Source: Williamsia sterculiae (lineage in GTDB: Bacteria; Actinomycetota; Actinomycetes; Mycobacteriales; Mycobacteriaceae). Taken from it: a DNA stretch of 64,000 nt. The translations under genes were made by a program, and so were the position numbers. Below the pieces are notes generated by a model. It ran no database searches. It saw nothing but the letters and a program-made list of their open reading frames with translations, and was not told the origin of the DNA. The stretch lies in the NCBI RefSeq assembly GCF_900156495.1, contig NZ_FTNT01000001.1, positions 372,001-436,000 on the forward strand, in the 5' to 3' direction. Positions 17,108-25,471 of this stretch are shown piece after piece; positions within the stretch are counted from its first letter, which is position 1, and every line of letters starts with the position of its first letter.

Positions 17108-18291
17108 CCCGCACCCGCCCGGCCCTGGTCGTCGTTATGGCGATCGTCGCGATCTCCCTGACCGGCTGCGGCTTCCAAGGCCTCAACTCGTTACCGGTCC
17201 CCGGTGCGCAGGGCACCGCCAAGGGCTCGACATCGATCAAGGCCATCATCCCCAGTGCCGCCAACCTGGTGGAGAACGCCCCGGTGTTGTTGTCCGACGC
17301 CACCGTCGGCAGTGTGGGCGCCATCGAGGTGCGTAACTGGAAGGCCGAGGTCACGCTGCGCCTGAACCCCGGGATCACGATTCCTCGCGGCTCGCATGTG
17401 ATGGTCGCGATGACGAGCGTTCTGGGGTCGATGCATCTCGAGGTGGTCCCACCTGATCCCGCGCAACCGGGCACCATCCCGCCGGGATCGACCATCCCGC
17501 TGGCCGCCTGCCCCGATCAACCGAACGTGCCCGACGACCCGAGCGCCGCGCCGGTCGCCGACATCAACGTCGCCCAACAGGTGACCCAGTGCACCTACCC
17601 CACCACCGAACAGGTGCTCAGCTCGCTGTCGGTGGTGCTCAACGGCGGTGGGCTCGCCCAGATCGGTGACATCGTCAGAGAACTGAACTCCACCCTCGAC
17701 GGTCGTGCGCAGGTGGTGCACGATCTGATCCCGCGGCTGAACACCCTCGTCGGCGACCTGAACCGGCAGCGCGACCACATCGTCTCCGCCATCGAAGGGC
17801 TCGACCGGCTGACCGACACGATCAACGAACAGAAGCCGACGATCGACCGCGCGCTCCGCGACGGCCCGCAGATCCTGCAGTTGCTGGTCGACCAACGACC
17901 CAACCTGACCGGCGCGCTGGACGCGGTGGGCAGGCTCAGCCGTACCACCGACGACATCCTCCGAGCCAACGGTCAGGACATCCGCGCGGTGGTGGCCAAC
18001 CTGTCGCCGGTGCTCGACCAACTGCAGGGTGCGGGGCCGGCACTCACCCAGTCGCTGAACATCCTGCTGACGTTCCCGTTCGCGGAGAACGCCATTCCGC
18101 AGATCGTGCGGGGCGACTACGTCAACGGCACCATCAACCTGGATCTCACCTTCGGTCGGCTCGACCGCGGGGTGCTCGCCAGCGTCGGCGGCGGCAGTAC
18201 CTTCTACGGACCCGAGGCCGTGATGGGACAACCGGCCGGTGCCGCCAAACGCAACACCGACCCGTTCACCGGGCCGATCGGGGGACATTAG
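17104..18291 (+). CDS. mceE: Mce family lipoprotein MceE/LprK-type (395 aa)
   Basis: The only lipid-anchored subunit of the set: the signal peptide ends in the lipobox ISLTGC (Cys21), as in LprK-type MceE proteins. The MlaD domain begins around residue 40 (IKAIIPSAANLVENAPVLLSDATVG) and is followed by helices with the repeating DRLTDTINEQKPTIDRAL pattern. The ATG at 17104 overlaps the mceD stop by four bases. mceF starts directly after its stop. Confidence 0.93.
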   Translation: MTRTRPALVVVMAIVAISLTGCGFQGLNSLPVPGAQGTAKGSTSIKAIIPSAANLVENAPVLLSDATVGSVGAIEVRNWKAEVTLRLNPGITIPRGSHVMVAMTSVLGSMHLEVVPPDPAQPGTIPPGSTIPLAACPDQPNVPDDPSAAPVADINVAQQVTQCTYPTTEQVLSSLSVVLNGGGLAQIGDIVRELNSTLDGRAQVVHDLIPRLNTLVGDLNRQRDHIVSAIEGLDRLTDTINEQKPTIDRALRDGPQILQLLVDQRPNLTGALDAVGRLSRTTDDILRANGQDIRAVVANLSPVLDQLQGAGPALTQSLNILLTFPFAENAIPQIVRGDYVNGTINLDLTFGRLDRGVLASVGGGSTFYGPEAVMGQPAGAAKRNTDPFTGPIGGH

Positions 18292-19752
18292 ATGCGGATC
18301 ACCCGATTCGTGCGGATCCAACTCATCATCTTCGCGGTGGTGACCGTCATCTCGATGGTGGCGATGGCCCTGTTCTACGTGCAACTGCCGGCGTTCCTCG
18401 GAATCGGCCGTTACGCGGTCTACGTCGACCTGCCCAGCACCGGTGGTCTGTATCGCAATGCCAACGTCGCCTACCGCGGTGTGGACGTGGGCAAGGTGCA
18501 GTCGGTGACGCTGACGGCGACGGGGGTCCGTGCAACCCTGTCCGTCGACAGCGACACGAAGATCCCGGCGTCGTCGCAGGCCACGGTCCGCAGCGTTTCG
18601 GCCATCGGCGAACAGTACGTCGAATTCGCCCCGCGCACCGGCACTTCGGCAGGCGCGCAGGGTGGCAACCTCCGGGACGGGTCGACCATCCACGACGGCC
18701 AGGTGCCCACCGAGATCTCCAGCTTGCTCGACCAGGCCGATAGGCTGCTGGATCGGGTGTCCGACACCAAGTTGCGGCAGGTGCTCGACGAGTCGTTCCA
18801 GGCTTTCAACGGTTCCGCACCGGATCTCCAGAGACTCCTCGACTCGCTGTCACTGTTCGTCGACGAGGCCAACAACAACTCGGACCGGACGGTTGACCTG
18901 ATCGAGCAGGCGGCGCCGTTGTTGCGGACACAGAGCACCACCGCCGACCAGATCCGCTCATGGACATCGAATGTCGCCACGTTCACCAATCAGTTGCGGG
19001 CAAACGATCCCGAACTCGTCGACGTCCTCGACAAGGGGCCGGGGGTGGCGAACCAATCGGAGAACCTGTTCGCGTCGATGAACCAGAGCCTGCCGCTGCT
19101 GTTCGACAATCTGGGCACCACCGCCCGGACCCTGGCGATCTACCACCCCAACCTGCAACAGGTGATCGTGCTGTACCCGCGCTTGATGGCGGCATTGATC
19201 ACCGCCCTCAACACCGAGGACAATCGCAACGGAGCCAACGTCGACTTCTCCCTCGGGTTCCAGGATCCCGGCACCTGCACCGTCGGGTTCCTTCCCTTCT
19301 CGCAGCGTCGGCCCGCATCCGAGCAGACACCGCGCGACCTACCTCCGGGCCTGTTGTGCCGGGTGCCGCAGGACTCGAATGTCGCCGTTCGCGGGTCGCG
19401 GAACTTCCCGTGTATGGAGGTGCCCGGTCGACGGGCCCCCACCCCCGCGGAATGCCGCAGCGGCTACGTCTCGCAGGGGCAGAACGTGCCGTTCCCGCAG
19501 GGACTCCCAGGGGTGCCGGGACTTCCCACACAGAACTCACCCGCACCCACGACCGGCACCACCACGAGAGCGACGCCGTCGTCATACGACGGCAGTCCCG
19601 CCGTGTATGCCGCGGAGTACGATCCGCGCACAGGTGAGTACATCGGTCCGGACGGCAAGACCTACAACGCGGGCCTCGGGAGTGACGGCCGCGCATCCGG
19701 AGGAGGTGATGGCACATGGCAGAGTCTGATCACCACGACGGTGGGTCGGTGA
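18292..19752 (+). CDS. mceF: Mce family protein MceF with long low-complexity tail (486 aa)
   Basis: N-terminal anchor (IQLIIFAVVTVISMVAMALFY), MlaD domain (YAVYVDLPSTGGLYRNANVAYRGVDVG) and helical domain. A Cys-containing segment (CTVGFLPFSQRRPASEQ, LLCRVPQ, NFPCMEV, AECRSGY) and a Pro/Thr/Gly-rich tail end the protein; MceF proteins commonly have such tails. The last 37 bases overlap the next gene, whose ribosome binding site AGGAGGTGAT lies inside mceF. Confidence 0.92.
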   Translation: MRITRFVRIQLIIFAVVTVISMVAMALFYVQLPAFLGIGRYAVYVDLPSTGGLYRNANVAYRGVDVGKVQSVTLTATGVRATLSVDSDTKIPASSQATVRSVSAIGEQYVEFAPRTGTSAGAQGGNLRDGSTIHDGQVPTEISSLLDQADRLLDRVSDTKLRQVLDESFQAFNGSAPDLQRLLDSLSLFVDEANNNSDRTVDLIEQAAPLLRTQSTTADQIRSWTSNVATFTNQLRANDPELVDVLDKGPGVANQSENLFASMNQSLPLLFDNLGTTARTLAIYHPNLQQVIVLYPRLMAALITALNTEDNRNGANVDFSLGFQDPGTCTVGFLPFSQRRPASEQTPRDLPPGLLCRVPQDSNVAVRGSRNFPCMEVPGRRAPTPAECRSGYVSQGQNVPFPQGLPGVPGLPTQNSPAPTTGTTTRATPSSYDGSPAVYAAEYDPRTGEYIGPDGKTYNAGLGSDGRASGGGDGTWQSLITTTVGR

Positions 19753-20495
19753 GGACGGCGCGCCGCCGCGTGCGACGACCGGCCGGACCACCCGCGGGTT
19801 CCGACCCGGTCGCGTCGGCGGTGACGACGGTGGACGTGCCTGCGCCGCCGGCAACATCGAGGCCCACCGAGCCGAGCGCACCGTCGGAGGCCGCGGAGCC
19901 GAGCACGCCGGTCGCGGTGTCGTATCGCGAACGCCGCAAGCAGCGGCCGACGGTCACCGGCGAACGCCGTCCGCGGCGGTGGCGTCGGATCGCGATGACG
20001 ATGGTCGCGCTGGCCGTACTGGTCGGGCTGATCGTCGTCGCGGTGATGTTCGTCGTCGGGACCCGTCGTGCGGACGACCGGGCGGCGCAGCGCGCTCAGT
20101 ACGCCGCCTTCGCGAGGCAGATGATCGTGACCCTGACCTCGCTCGATCCCGGCAACGTCGACCGCGCGATCCAGACGTATCAGACTCAGACCAGCGGCAA
20201 GGCGATGCAGCAACTGCAGGACCCCATCCAACAGACAGTGGACCTGATCAAGTCGCAGAACGTGTCCACCAAGGGCACGGTGCTGTCCGACGCGGTGACC
20301 GCGTCGGACGACGACTCGGCCAGCGTCATCCTGGTGTCGGGGTGGCAGATGACCACCCCACCCCAGAATGGTCAGCCGGGCCAGAACAATCAGCCGCCCT
20401 CGGCTCAGACCCAGGTGCAGACCTTCCGATGGAAGGCCCAGATCGGCCGGATCAACGGCCAGTTGAAGCTCACCGACCTGCAGTGGGTGACCTGA
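19716..20495 (+). CDS. Mce-associated membrane protein, first (259 aa)
   Basis: Belongs to the Mce-associated (Mas) proteins encoded after mceF. It has about 85 basic, Pro/Ala-rich residues, one membrane segment (MTMVALAVLVGLIVVAVMFVV), then an NTF2-like extracytoplasmic domain with AFARQMIVTLTSLDPGNVDRAIQTYQTQTSG and a C-terminal QTFRWKAQIGRINGQLKLTDLQWV. The ATG at 19716 is fixed by AGGAGGTGAT nine bases upstream. Mas proteins support stability and function of their Mce complex; the mechanism is not settled. Confidence 0.85.
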   Translation: MAESDHHDGGSVRTARRRVRRPAGPPAGSDPVASAVTTVDVPAPPATSRPTEPSAPSEAAEPSTPVAVSYRERRKQRPTVTGERRPRRWRRIAMTMVALAVLVGLIVVAVMFVVGTRRADDRAAQRAQYAAFARQMIVTLTSLDPGNVDRAIQTYQTQTSGKAMQQLQDPIQQTVDLIKSQNVSTKGTVLSDAVTASDDDSASVILVSGWQMTTPPQNGQPGQNNQPPSAQTQVQTFRWKAQIGRINGQLKLTDLQWVT

Positions 20496-21121
20496 TGGCT
20501 GCCGTGTCGAAGCGGGGCCTGACGGCCCGGGGGTCGAAGCGGGGCCTGACGGCCCGGGAGTCCAGGCGGGGCCTGGCCGCCGGGGTGTCCGGGCGGACGG
20601 TGCTCGTGACGGTGCCGATCGCGCTCCTCCTCGTCGCCGTGGCGGCGGTGGCCACGGTGTACGGGCTGCGTTATCGCGACGCGCGTGCGGTGGAGGATTC
20701 CCGCAACGCATCCCTGGCGGCGGCGAAGGGCTACGCCACGACCATGTTCGGGTACAAACCGGACGACATCGACGCCCACATCGGTCAGACCAAGAGCATC
20801 GTCGCCGGTCCGGCCCGTAGCCAGTACGACGACATCATCACCCAGTCGGATCTCGCCGCACAGGTCAAGAAGCAGCAGGTGGTCTCCGACGTCTCCATCC
20901 AGGAGGCGGGGGTGGTGACGAACACCGCGGATACCGCGCAGGTGTTGATCTTCATGAACCAGTCGGTGACCCGGCAGGGCAACCAACTCGTCCAGGTGGA
21001 GCCCAGCCGACTGCAGTACTCCATGCGCAAGTCGGGTGGTCGCTGGACCATCGAGAACATCGACGTCTACAACGACGACTCGGTCCGCAAGGAACTCGCG
21101 CCATCGAAGGGCGCCGGCTGA
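20495..21121 (+). CDS. Mce-associated membrane protein, second (208 aa)
   Basis: Same architecture as the previous gene: a basic N-terminus, one membrane segment (VLVTVPIALLLVAVAAVATVYGL) and an extracytoplasmic domain (AKGYATTMFGYKPDDIDAHIGQ, later LQYSMRKSGGRWTIENIDVY). The N-terminus is unusual: it consists of three copies of a nine-residue unit, SKRGLTARG/SKRGLTARE/SRRGLAAGV, encoded by a 27-base tandem repeat. The ATG overlaps the previous stop (TGATG). Last gene of the Mce operon; three bases separate it from the convergent LON-domain gene. Confidence 0.85.
   Translation: MAAVSKRGLTARGSKRGLTARESRRGLAAGVSGRTVLVTVPIALLLVAVAAVATVYGLRYRDARAVEDSRNASLAAAKGYATTMFGYKPDDIDAHIGQTKSIVAGPARSQYDDIITQSDLAAQVKKQQVVSDVSIQEAGVVTNTADTAQVLIFMNQSVTRQGNQLVQVEPSRLQYSMRKSGGRWTIENIDVYNDDSVRKELAPSKGAG
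20507..20587. repeat. Three 27-bp in-frame tandem repeats
   Basis: Units at 20507, 20534 and 20561; the first two differ only in their last bases and the third has diverged. Each begins TCGAAGCGGGGCC or a close variant. They lengthen the basic cytoplasmic N-terminus of the second Mce-associated protein by nine residues per unit. Confidence 0.85.
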
Positions 21122-21124
21122 GGA

Positions 21125-21811
21125 TCAGTCCGTCTGCAGTCGGAAACGCACCACCGCGGTCACCCCGGCCACGGCGTCGGCGAGTACATCGAGTCGATCG
21201 GTGGGTGATCGTGCCGACAGCAGGTCGTACCGGTCGGCCTGTCCCAGGGGGAGTTGCGCCGCCCAGCGGTATGCGCGGTCATGATCGGCAGGGTCCGGCT
21301 CCGATGGGCCTTCGTCGAAGGCGGGCACCGTTTGCCCGGTGGCCTCGATCATCGCGAACAAAGCGGCGATGTCGTCACCGATCCTGGAGTACTCGCTTGG
21401 TCCCGGCTCCACGTCGGACGTGTCGGGTAGCGGTTCGAGGATCGCCCGTGGGTAGGGGTCGTCGGCCAACCATTCGGCCACGTGGAACCGTCGTGTGCCC
21501 AGCGACTGCAGCACCGCCCGCCCATCGGGTCGGGATCGGTGCGCGACGATGCGGGCGTAGGTGCCGATCGGCGCCCGGTCCTCACCACCGCCGGTCTCCT
21601 GACCACGTTCGATCAACGTGACACCGAAACCTCTTCCGGTGTACGGGGATCGGGGGTCGATGTCCTCACCGTCGTCCTCCGGTTGGTCCAGACAATCGGC
21701 CAGCATCTGCCGGTACCGCGGCTCGAAGATCTGCAGCGGCAGCAGCTCTCCGGGGAGCAGGACCACACTGAGCGGGAACATCGGCGTGACCGTCGGGGGA
21801 GAGGCGGACAT
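21125..21811 (-). CDS. LON substrate-binding-domain protein (228 aa)
   Basis: Stand-alone LON N-terminal domain: MFPLSVVLLPGELLPLQIFEPRYRQML is its signature, followed by GFGVTLIERG, RAPIGTYARIV and a helical C-terminal half. There is no ATPase or protease domain, so this is not Lon itself; such proteins are common in bacteria and poorly understood. The ATG at 21811 is the first good start; the alternative internal ATG (MFPLS) would remove ten residues. Confidence 0.85.
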   Translation of the reverse strand: MSASPPTVTPMFPLSVVLLPGELLPLQIFEPRYRQMLADCLDQPEDDGEDIDPRSPYTGRGFGVTLIERGQETGGGEDRAPIGTYARIVAHRSRPDGRAVLQSLGTRRFHVAEWLADDPYPRAILEPLPDTSDVEPGPSEYSRIGDDIAALFAMIEATGQTVPAFDEGPSEPDPADHDRAYRWAAQLPLGQADRYDLLSARSPTDRLDVLADAVAGVTAVVRFRLQTD

Positions 21812-21841
21812 GTCAGGGCGGGGTTCTGATGGACCGCCGTC

Positions 21842-22150
21842 TCAGGACTGGGGCCTGGCGTCGAGCACGACCTCGAACTCCAGCAGATCGGCTCCGCTGG
21901 CCACCGGCTTGGCCCGTTCACCCGAGTGAGCCTTCTTGGCCGGTCCGGAGACCCAGGCCTGGAAGTCCTCCTCGGTCTCCCACTGTGTCACCACGAAATA
22001 CCGGTCGTCCCCCTTGACCGGGCGCAACAACTGGAAGCCCAGGAATCCCTGGGACCCGTCGACCGAGTGCGCGCGGTGGGCGAAACGCTTCTCGAGTTCC
22101 GGCCCGGCACCCTCCGGAACGGAGATCGCGTTGATCTTCACAACAGTCAT
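21842..22150 (-). CDS. mhuD: MhuD-type heme-degrading monooxygenase (102 aa)
   Basis: Opens heme to mycobilin, releasing iron without carbon monoxide. The residues used by M. tuberculosis MhuD sit at the same numbers: Asn7 (KINAIS), Trp66 (FQAWVSGP) and the proximal heme ligand His75 (KKAHSG). Length and ferredoxin-like fold pattern match (GFLGFQLLRPVKG, RYFVVTQWE, LLEFEVVLD). A leaderless-type -10 box lies six bases before the ATG. It is divergent from the hydrolase gene, sharing a 60-base promoter region with it. Confidence 0.93.
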   Translation of the reverse strand: MTVVKINAISVPEGAGPELEKRFAHRAHSVDGSQGFLGFQLLRPVKGDDRYFVVTQWETEEDFQAWVSGPAKKAHSGERAKPVASGADLLEFEVVLDARPQS

Positions 22151-22156
22151 GAGTCA

Positions 22157-22162
22157 AGCCTA
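22157..22162 (-). promoter_or_regulatory. -10 element (TAGGCT) for mhuD
   Basis: On the minus strand TAGGCT lies six bases before the mhuD ATG at 22150. Its partner for the divergent hydrolase is at 22198-22203, so the two promoters are packed into 60 bases. Confidence 0.45.
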
Positions 22163-22197
22163 ACCCGCACCTTCCGGGATTCGGGGCTCACGCTGGT

Positions 22198-22203
22198 TAG
22201 GGT
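22198..22203 (+). promoter_or_regulatory. -10 element (TAGGGT) for the alpha/beta hydrolase
   Basis: TAGGGT is followed by 7 bases and the GTG at 22211. This supports that start over the in-frame GTG at 22202, which lies inside the -10 box. Confidence 0.45.
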
Positions 22204-22210
22204 GCTCGTC

Positions 22211-23008
22211 GTGAACGCCGATACGGGACTGCTCGACCACGGGGGCGAGCGCGACGGCGTCATCGTGTTGCTGCACGGGCTGATGGGCCGCGGCCGCACC
22301 TGGCGGCGGCAGATCCCGTGGCTGCGTCGCCACGGTCGAGTGTTCACCTACGACGCGGCGTGGCACGGCGCCCTGGGGTACGCCGGCAACGACACCGTCC
22401 TCGCCGCCCCAGATGCCCCCGTCAGCACCGATGCCGCCGTCAGCACCGAACGGTTCGTCGCCGACCTGGCCGAGATCCTCACCTGGATCGACCGCGGACC
22501 CGCGGTGCTGATCGGGCACTCGATGGGCGGGCTGCACGCCTGGTGCGCCGCCGCGCAGTACCCCGAACTGGTGTCCGCGGTGGTGGTCGAGGACATGGCA
22601 CCCGACTTCCGCGGACGTGACACCGGTGACTGGCAGCCGTGGTTCGGGAGCTGGCCGGAGCGGTTCGCCGACCGTGCGGAGGTGGAGGCGATGATGGGTG
22701 CGGTCGCGGGCCGCTACTTCTGGGAGGCGTTCGACGACGGACGTCTGCACGGTGACCTCGAGGTCTGGGCAGCCGTCGCCGACGAGTGGTGCCGCCGCGA
22801 CTTCTGGTCGCAGTGGCAGGCTGTCACCGCACCCACCCTGCTGCTGCACGCCGAACACGGCGTGACTCCCGCGGGACAGATGCGGCGGATGGCGTCGCTC
22901 AACGACCATGCGCAGTACCTGCGCATCGACGGGGCCGGGCACCTCGCCCACGACCACACCCCGGACGTCTACCGAGGCGCGGTGGAGGCATTCCTGTCCG
23001 GCCTGTGA
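22211..23008 (+). CDS. Alpha/beta-fold hydrolase (265 aa)
   Basis: Canonical alpha/beta hydrolase. The oxyanion-hole region is VLLHGLMGRGRTW, the nucleophile elbow is GHSMGG (Ser), and the C-terminal histidine lies in DGAGHLAHDHTPD. An acidic residue in LLLHAEHGVTP would complete the triad. The substrate is unknown. The position between mhuD and mutY matches an M. tuberculosis hydrolase gene at the same locus (Rv3591c), suggesting orthology; that is inference from gene order. Confidence 0.88.
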   Translation: MNADTGLLDHGGERDGVIVLLHGLMGRGRTWRRQIPWLRRHGRVFTYDAAWHGALGYAGNDTVLAAPDAPVSTDAAVSTERFVADLAEILTWIDRGPAVLIGHSMGGLHAWCAAAQYPELVSAVVVEDMAPDFRGRDTGDWQPWFGSWPERFADRAEVEAMMGAVAGRYFWEAFDDGRLHGDLEVWAAVADEWCRRDFWSQWQAVTAPTLLLHAEHGVTPAGQMRRMASLNDHAQYLRIDGAGHLAHDHTPDVYRGAVEAFLSGL

Positions 23009-23039
23009 GTGGCTCTAGGGGCCGGCTCGGTCGTTCTCG

Positions 23040-23924
23040 TCAGCCGGCTTCGCCGGCCAGGCAGAAGCGGCCGTCGCGGGTCTGCTCGACCAACCCGTCC
23101 ATCAGCAGAGACCCCAGTGCGCGGTCACGCTGCACCGTGTCGGTTGTCCACACCTGGTCGAGCCGGGACCGGTCGACCGGGTCATCGCTGCCGCGCAGCA
23201 CGTCCATCAGCAGCCCGCGGACCTGGCGGTCGGTACCCGCGAACTTCTGCACCTTGCGGGCCGGACCGTCGTGGGCGGGACGACCCCGTCGTTGCCACCC
23301 GCACGTCCCGCTCACCGGACAGTCGGCGCAGCGGGGTGACCGGGCGGTACACACCAACGCTCCGAGTTCCATCAACGCGGCCGAGTACCGACAGGCCCGG
23401 ACCGGGTCGGTGGGTAGCAACGCCTCGGCGTCCCGTAGATCGGATCGGCCGGGGGAACCGGCCTCGGCGCGCCCGTGCACAGCCCGCGCGATCACCCGTC
23501 GCACGTTGATGTCGACCACCGGCACCCGCTGTCCGTAGGCGAAACACGCGACCGCGCGCGCCGTGTACTCGCCGATGCCGGGGAGGGTCAGCAGCGTCTC
23601 CACATCCGACGGCACCACGTCGTCGAACCGTTCGGCGAGCACCCGCGAGCACTCGTGCAGGCGCATCGCACGCCGCGGATAACCGAGCTTCCCCCAGGCG
23701 CGCAGCACCTCACCGGTCGACTCCGCGGCCATCGCCGACGGCACCGGCCAGCGCCGCACCCATTCCTCCCAGATGGGTCGCACGCGCACCACGGGGGTCT
23801 GCTGCAGCATGATCTCGCTCATCAGGATCTGCCAGGCGGTCACACCCGGTTCGCGCCACGGCAACTCCCGTTCGTGGACGTCGAACCATCCGATCAGACC
23901 GACGGCAGGCAGAATGTCAGACAT
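23040..23924 (-). CDS. mutY: A/G-specific adenine DNA glycosylase MutY (294 aa)
   Basis: Removes adenine mispaired with 8-oxoguanine. The helix-hairpin-helix motif with the catalytic Asp region reads LPGIGEYTARAVACFAYGQRVPVVDINVRRV, and SEIMLQQTPVVRV is the MutY signature. A 4Fe-4S cluster motif with spacing C-x6-C-x2-C-x5-C is present (CTARSPRCADCPVSGTC). The C-terminal MutT-like domain is short, as in mycobacterial MutY. The ATG at 23924 overlaps the ATG of the divergent carbonic anhydrase; an in-frame upstream ATG at 23933 would lengthen the overlap. Confidence 0.94.
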   Translation of the reverse strand: MSDILPAVGLIGWFDVHERELPWREPGVTAWQILMSEIMLQQTPVVRVRPIWEEWVRRWPVPSAMAAESTGEVLRAWGKLGYPRRAMRLHECSRVLAERFDDVVPSDVETLLTLPGIGEYTARAVACFAYGQRVPVVDINVRRVIARAVHGRAEAGSPGRSDLRDAEALLPTDPVRACRYSAALMELGALVCTARSPRCADCPVSGTCGWQRRGRPAHDGPARKVQKFAGTDRQVRGLLMDVLRGSDDPVDRSRLDQVWTTDTVQRDRALGSLLMDGLVEQTRDGRFCLAGEAG

Positions 23925-24576
23925 GGCACACATTTCGCCGGAAGCGGCATGGCGCGATCTGCGCGAGGGCAATGACAGATTCGTCGCGGACGAGGCACGG
24001 CATCCGTCCCAGGGTATCGCCGACCGGGCCCGGCTCGCCGGTGGCCAGCACCCCAAGGCGGTGCTCTTCGGGTGTTCGGACTCCCGAGTCGCCGCCGAGA
24101 TCATCTTCGATCAGGGGCTCGGTGACCTGTTCGTGGTGCGCACGGCCGGTCAGACCATCGATGCCGCCGTGCTCGGCTCCATCGACTTCGCCGTCGCGGT
24201 GCTCGGTGTGCCGCTCATCGCGGTACTCGGGCACGACAGCTGCGGAGCGGTGAGTGCGACCATCAACGCGCTCGACAACCTGGAGATCCCCGGCGGTCAC
24301 ATCCGAGACGTGGTGGAGCGGGTGACCCCGAGCATTCTGCTCGGCCGTGGTGAGGGCCTCACCCGCGTCGACGAGTTCGAGGCCAGGCACATGCAGGAGA
24401 CCGCGAGAGTGCTGGTGGAGCGTAGCCAGATCATCGCCGAGAAGGTTCGCAGCGGAGACCTCGGCATCGTCGGGTTGACCTACGACCTCTCCGACGGCAG
24501 GGTCTGGCTGCGCGAGGTCGTCGGTGAGGTGGGTGACCAGCCCGACGCCGACCACGCGTTGACTTCCCGGACGTAA
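23923..24576 (+). CDS. canB: Beta-carbonic anhydrase (217 aa)
   Basis: Interconverts carbon dioxide and bicarbonate with a zinc ion. The zinc ligands Cys51, His104 and Cys107 (CSDSRV and GHDSCGA) and the Asp53-Arg55 dyad are present at the positions known for M. tuberculosis CanB (Rv3588c). The ATG at 23923 shares bases with the mutY start on the opposite strand; an in-frame ATG at 23914 is an alternative. It supplies bicarbonate for carboxylases. A second beta-carbonic anhydrase domain occurs in this window at about 52040-52650. Confidence 0.94.
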   Translation: MAHISPEAAWRDLREGNDRFVADEARHPSQGIADRARLAGGQHPKAVLFGCSDSRVAAEIIFDQGLGDLFVVRTAGQTIDAAVLGSIDFAVAVLGVPLIAVLGHDSCGAVSATINALDNLEIPGGHIRDVVERVTPSILLGRGEGLTRVDEFEARHMQETARVLVERSQIIAEKVRSGDLGIVGLTYDLSDGRVWLREVVGEVGDQPDADHALTSRT

Positions 24577-24631
24577 CCGCCGAAAGCCCGACACGCCGAC
24601 CAGGGTCGGCCGCGGGAACGGTTCCGGACAT

Positions 24632-24637
24632 TAGCGT
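24632..24637 (+). promoter_or_regulatory. -10 element (TAGCGT) for the 24644 gene
   Basis: TAGCGT is six bases before the GTG at 24644. The overlapping ATG at 24642 is in another frame and opens no long coding region, so the leaderless GTG start is preferred. Confidence 0.45.
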
Positions 24638-24643
24638 TGAAAT

Positions 24644-25417
24644 GTGTTGGAACCGCAGGGCCCGCTGCCGCCCGAGATCTACTGGCGACGTCGCGCGCTC
24701 GCGGTCGGCGTCCTGGTGGTCGTCGTCGCCGTGGTCGTCGGCATCATCCTGCTCGCCACCAGCGGCGGAAGCAGCCCGAAGAACGCAAACGCCTCGTCGG
24801 ACCAGACCTCGGTCGCACCCCTGCCCTCCGCCAGCGCGCCGCCGTCGTCGTCGGGTGGTTACGGCGAGGGCGGTTACGGCGGCTCGCCGGGTGGCTCCAC
24901 CGCCGCATCGGCCAGCGCGGTCCCCGGTCAGACCGGCCAGGCAGGCAGCGGTGGTGGCGGTAACGGCGCCGCGGTGACCCCGGCTCCCGTGCCGGCCAGC
25001 GGCCTCTGCCCGGATCAGAACATCTCCGTGGTGCTGTACACCGACAAGCCCACCTACGCGGTCGGTGACCAGCCGGTGTTCACCCTGGTGGTCACCAATG
25101 CCGGGCTGGCGGAGTGCACCCGCGACGTGGGCAAGGACATGCAGAACGTGGTCGTCCGCACCCTCGACAAGTCGTACTACATCTGGTCGGCCACCGACTG
25201 TGCGCCGATCAGCGAGGTGAACAACCAGGTACTCAAACCGGCGCAACAGTTCAAGGACACCATCACCTGGTCGGCGAACACCAGCAACCCCGGTTGCACC
25301 AACCCCCGCAAACCGGTGGGTCCCGGGTCGTACCAGGCGGTCGGCAAGATCGGTGAGAAGGAGAGCGCGCCGATCACCTTCAACGTGGTGCAGGCAGCGA
25401 CCAACCCCGGCGCGTAG
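24644..25417 (+). CDS. Conserved membrane-anchored protein (257 aa)
   Basis: A short cytoplasmic N-terminus, one membrane segment (about residues 18-38, LAVGVLVVVVAVVVGIILLA), a Ser/Gly/Ala-rich linker of about 75 residues, and an exported beta-sandwich-like domain (ISVVLYTDKPTYAVGDQPVFTLVVTNAG). That domain has four conserved cysteines (LCPDQ, AECTRD, TDCAP, PGCTNP), probably two disulfides. The position after the carbonic anhydrase matches M. tuberculosis Rv3587c, and the architecture fits. Function is unknown. Confidence 0.8.
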   Translation: MLEPQGPLPPEIYWRRRALAVGVLVVVVAVVVGIILLATSGGSSPKNANASSDQTSVAPLPSASAPPSSSGGYGEGGYGGSPGGSTAASASAVPGQTGQAGSGGGGNGAAVTPAPVPASGLCPDQNISVVLYTDKPTYAVGDQPVFTLVVTNAGLAECTRDVGKDMQNVVVRTLDKSYYIWSATDCAPISEVNNQVLKPAQQFKDTITWSANTSNPGCTNPRKPVGPGSYQAVGKIGEKESAPITFNVVQAATNPGA

Positions 25418-25471
25418 TTTGTCGTAGCCGGCGACGCGTTGCGGCGCATCCCGGTAGTTGTCGGCGGGTGG

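Noticed and set aside
17191-18693. Long antisense frame (500 codons) opposite mceE/mceF
   Set aside because: High third-position GC keeps antisense frames open; the plus-strand Mce proteins are unmistakable.
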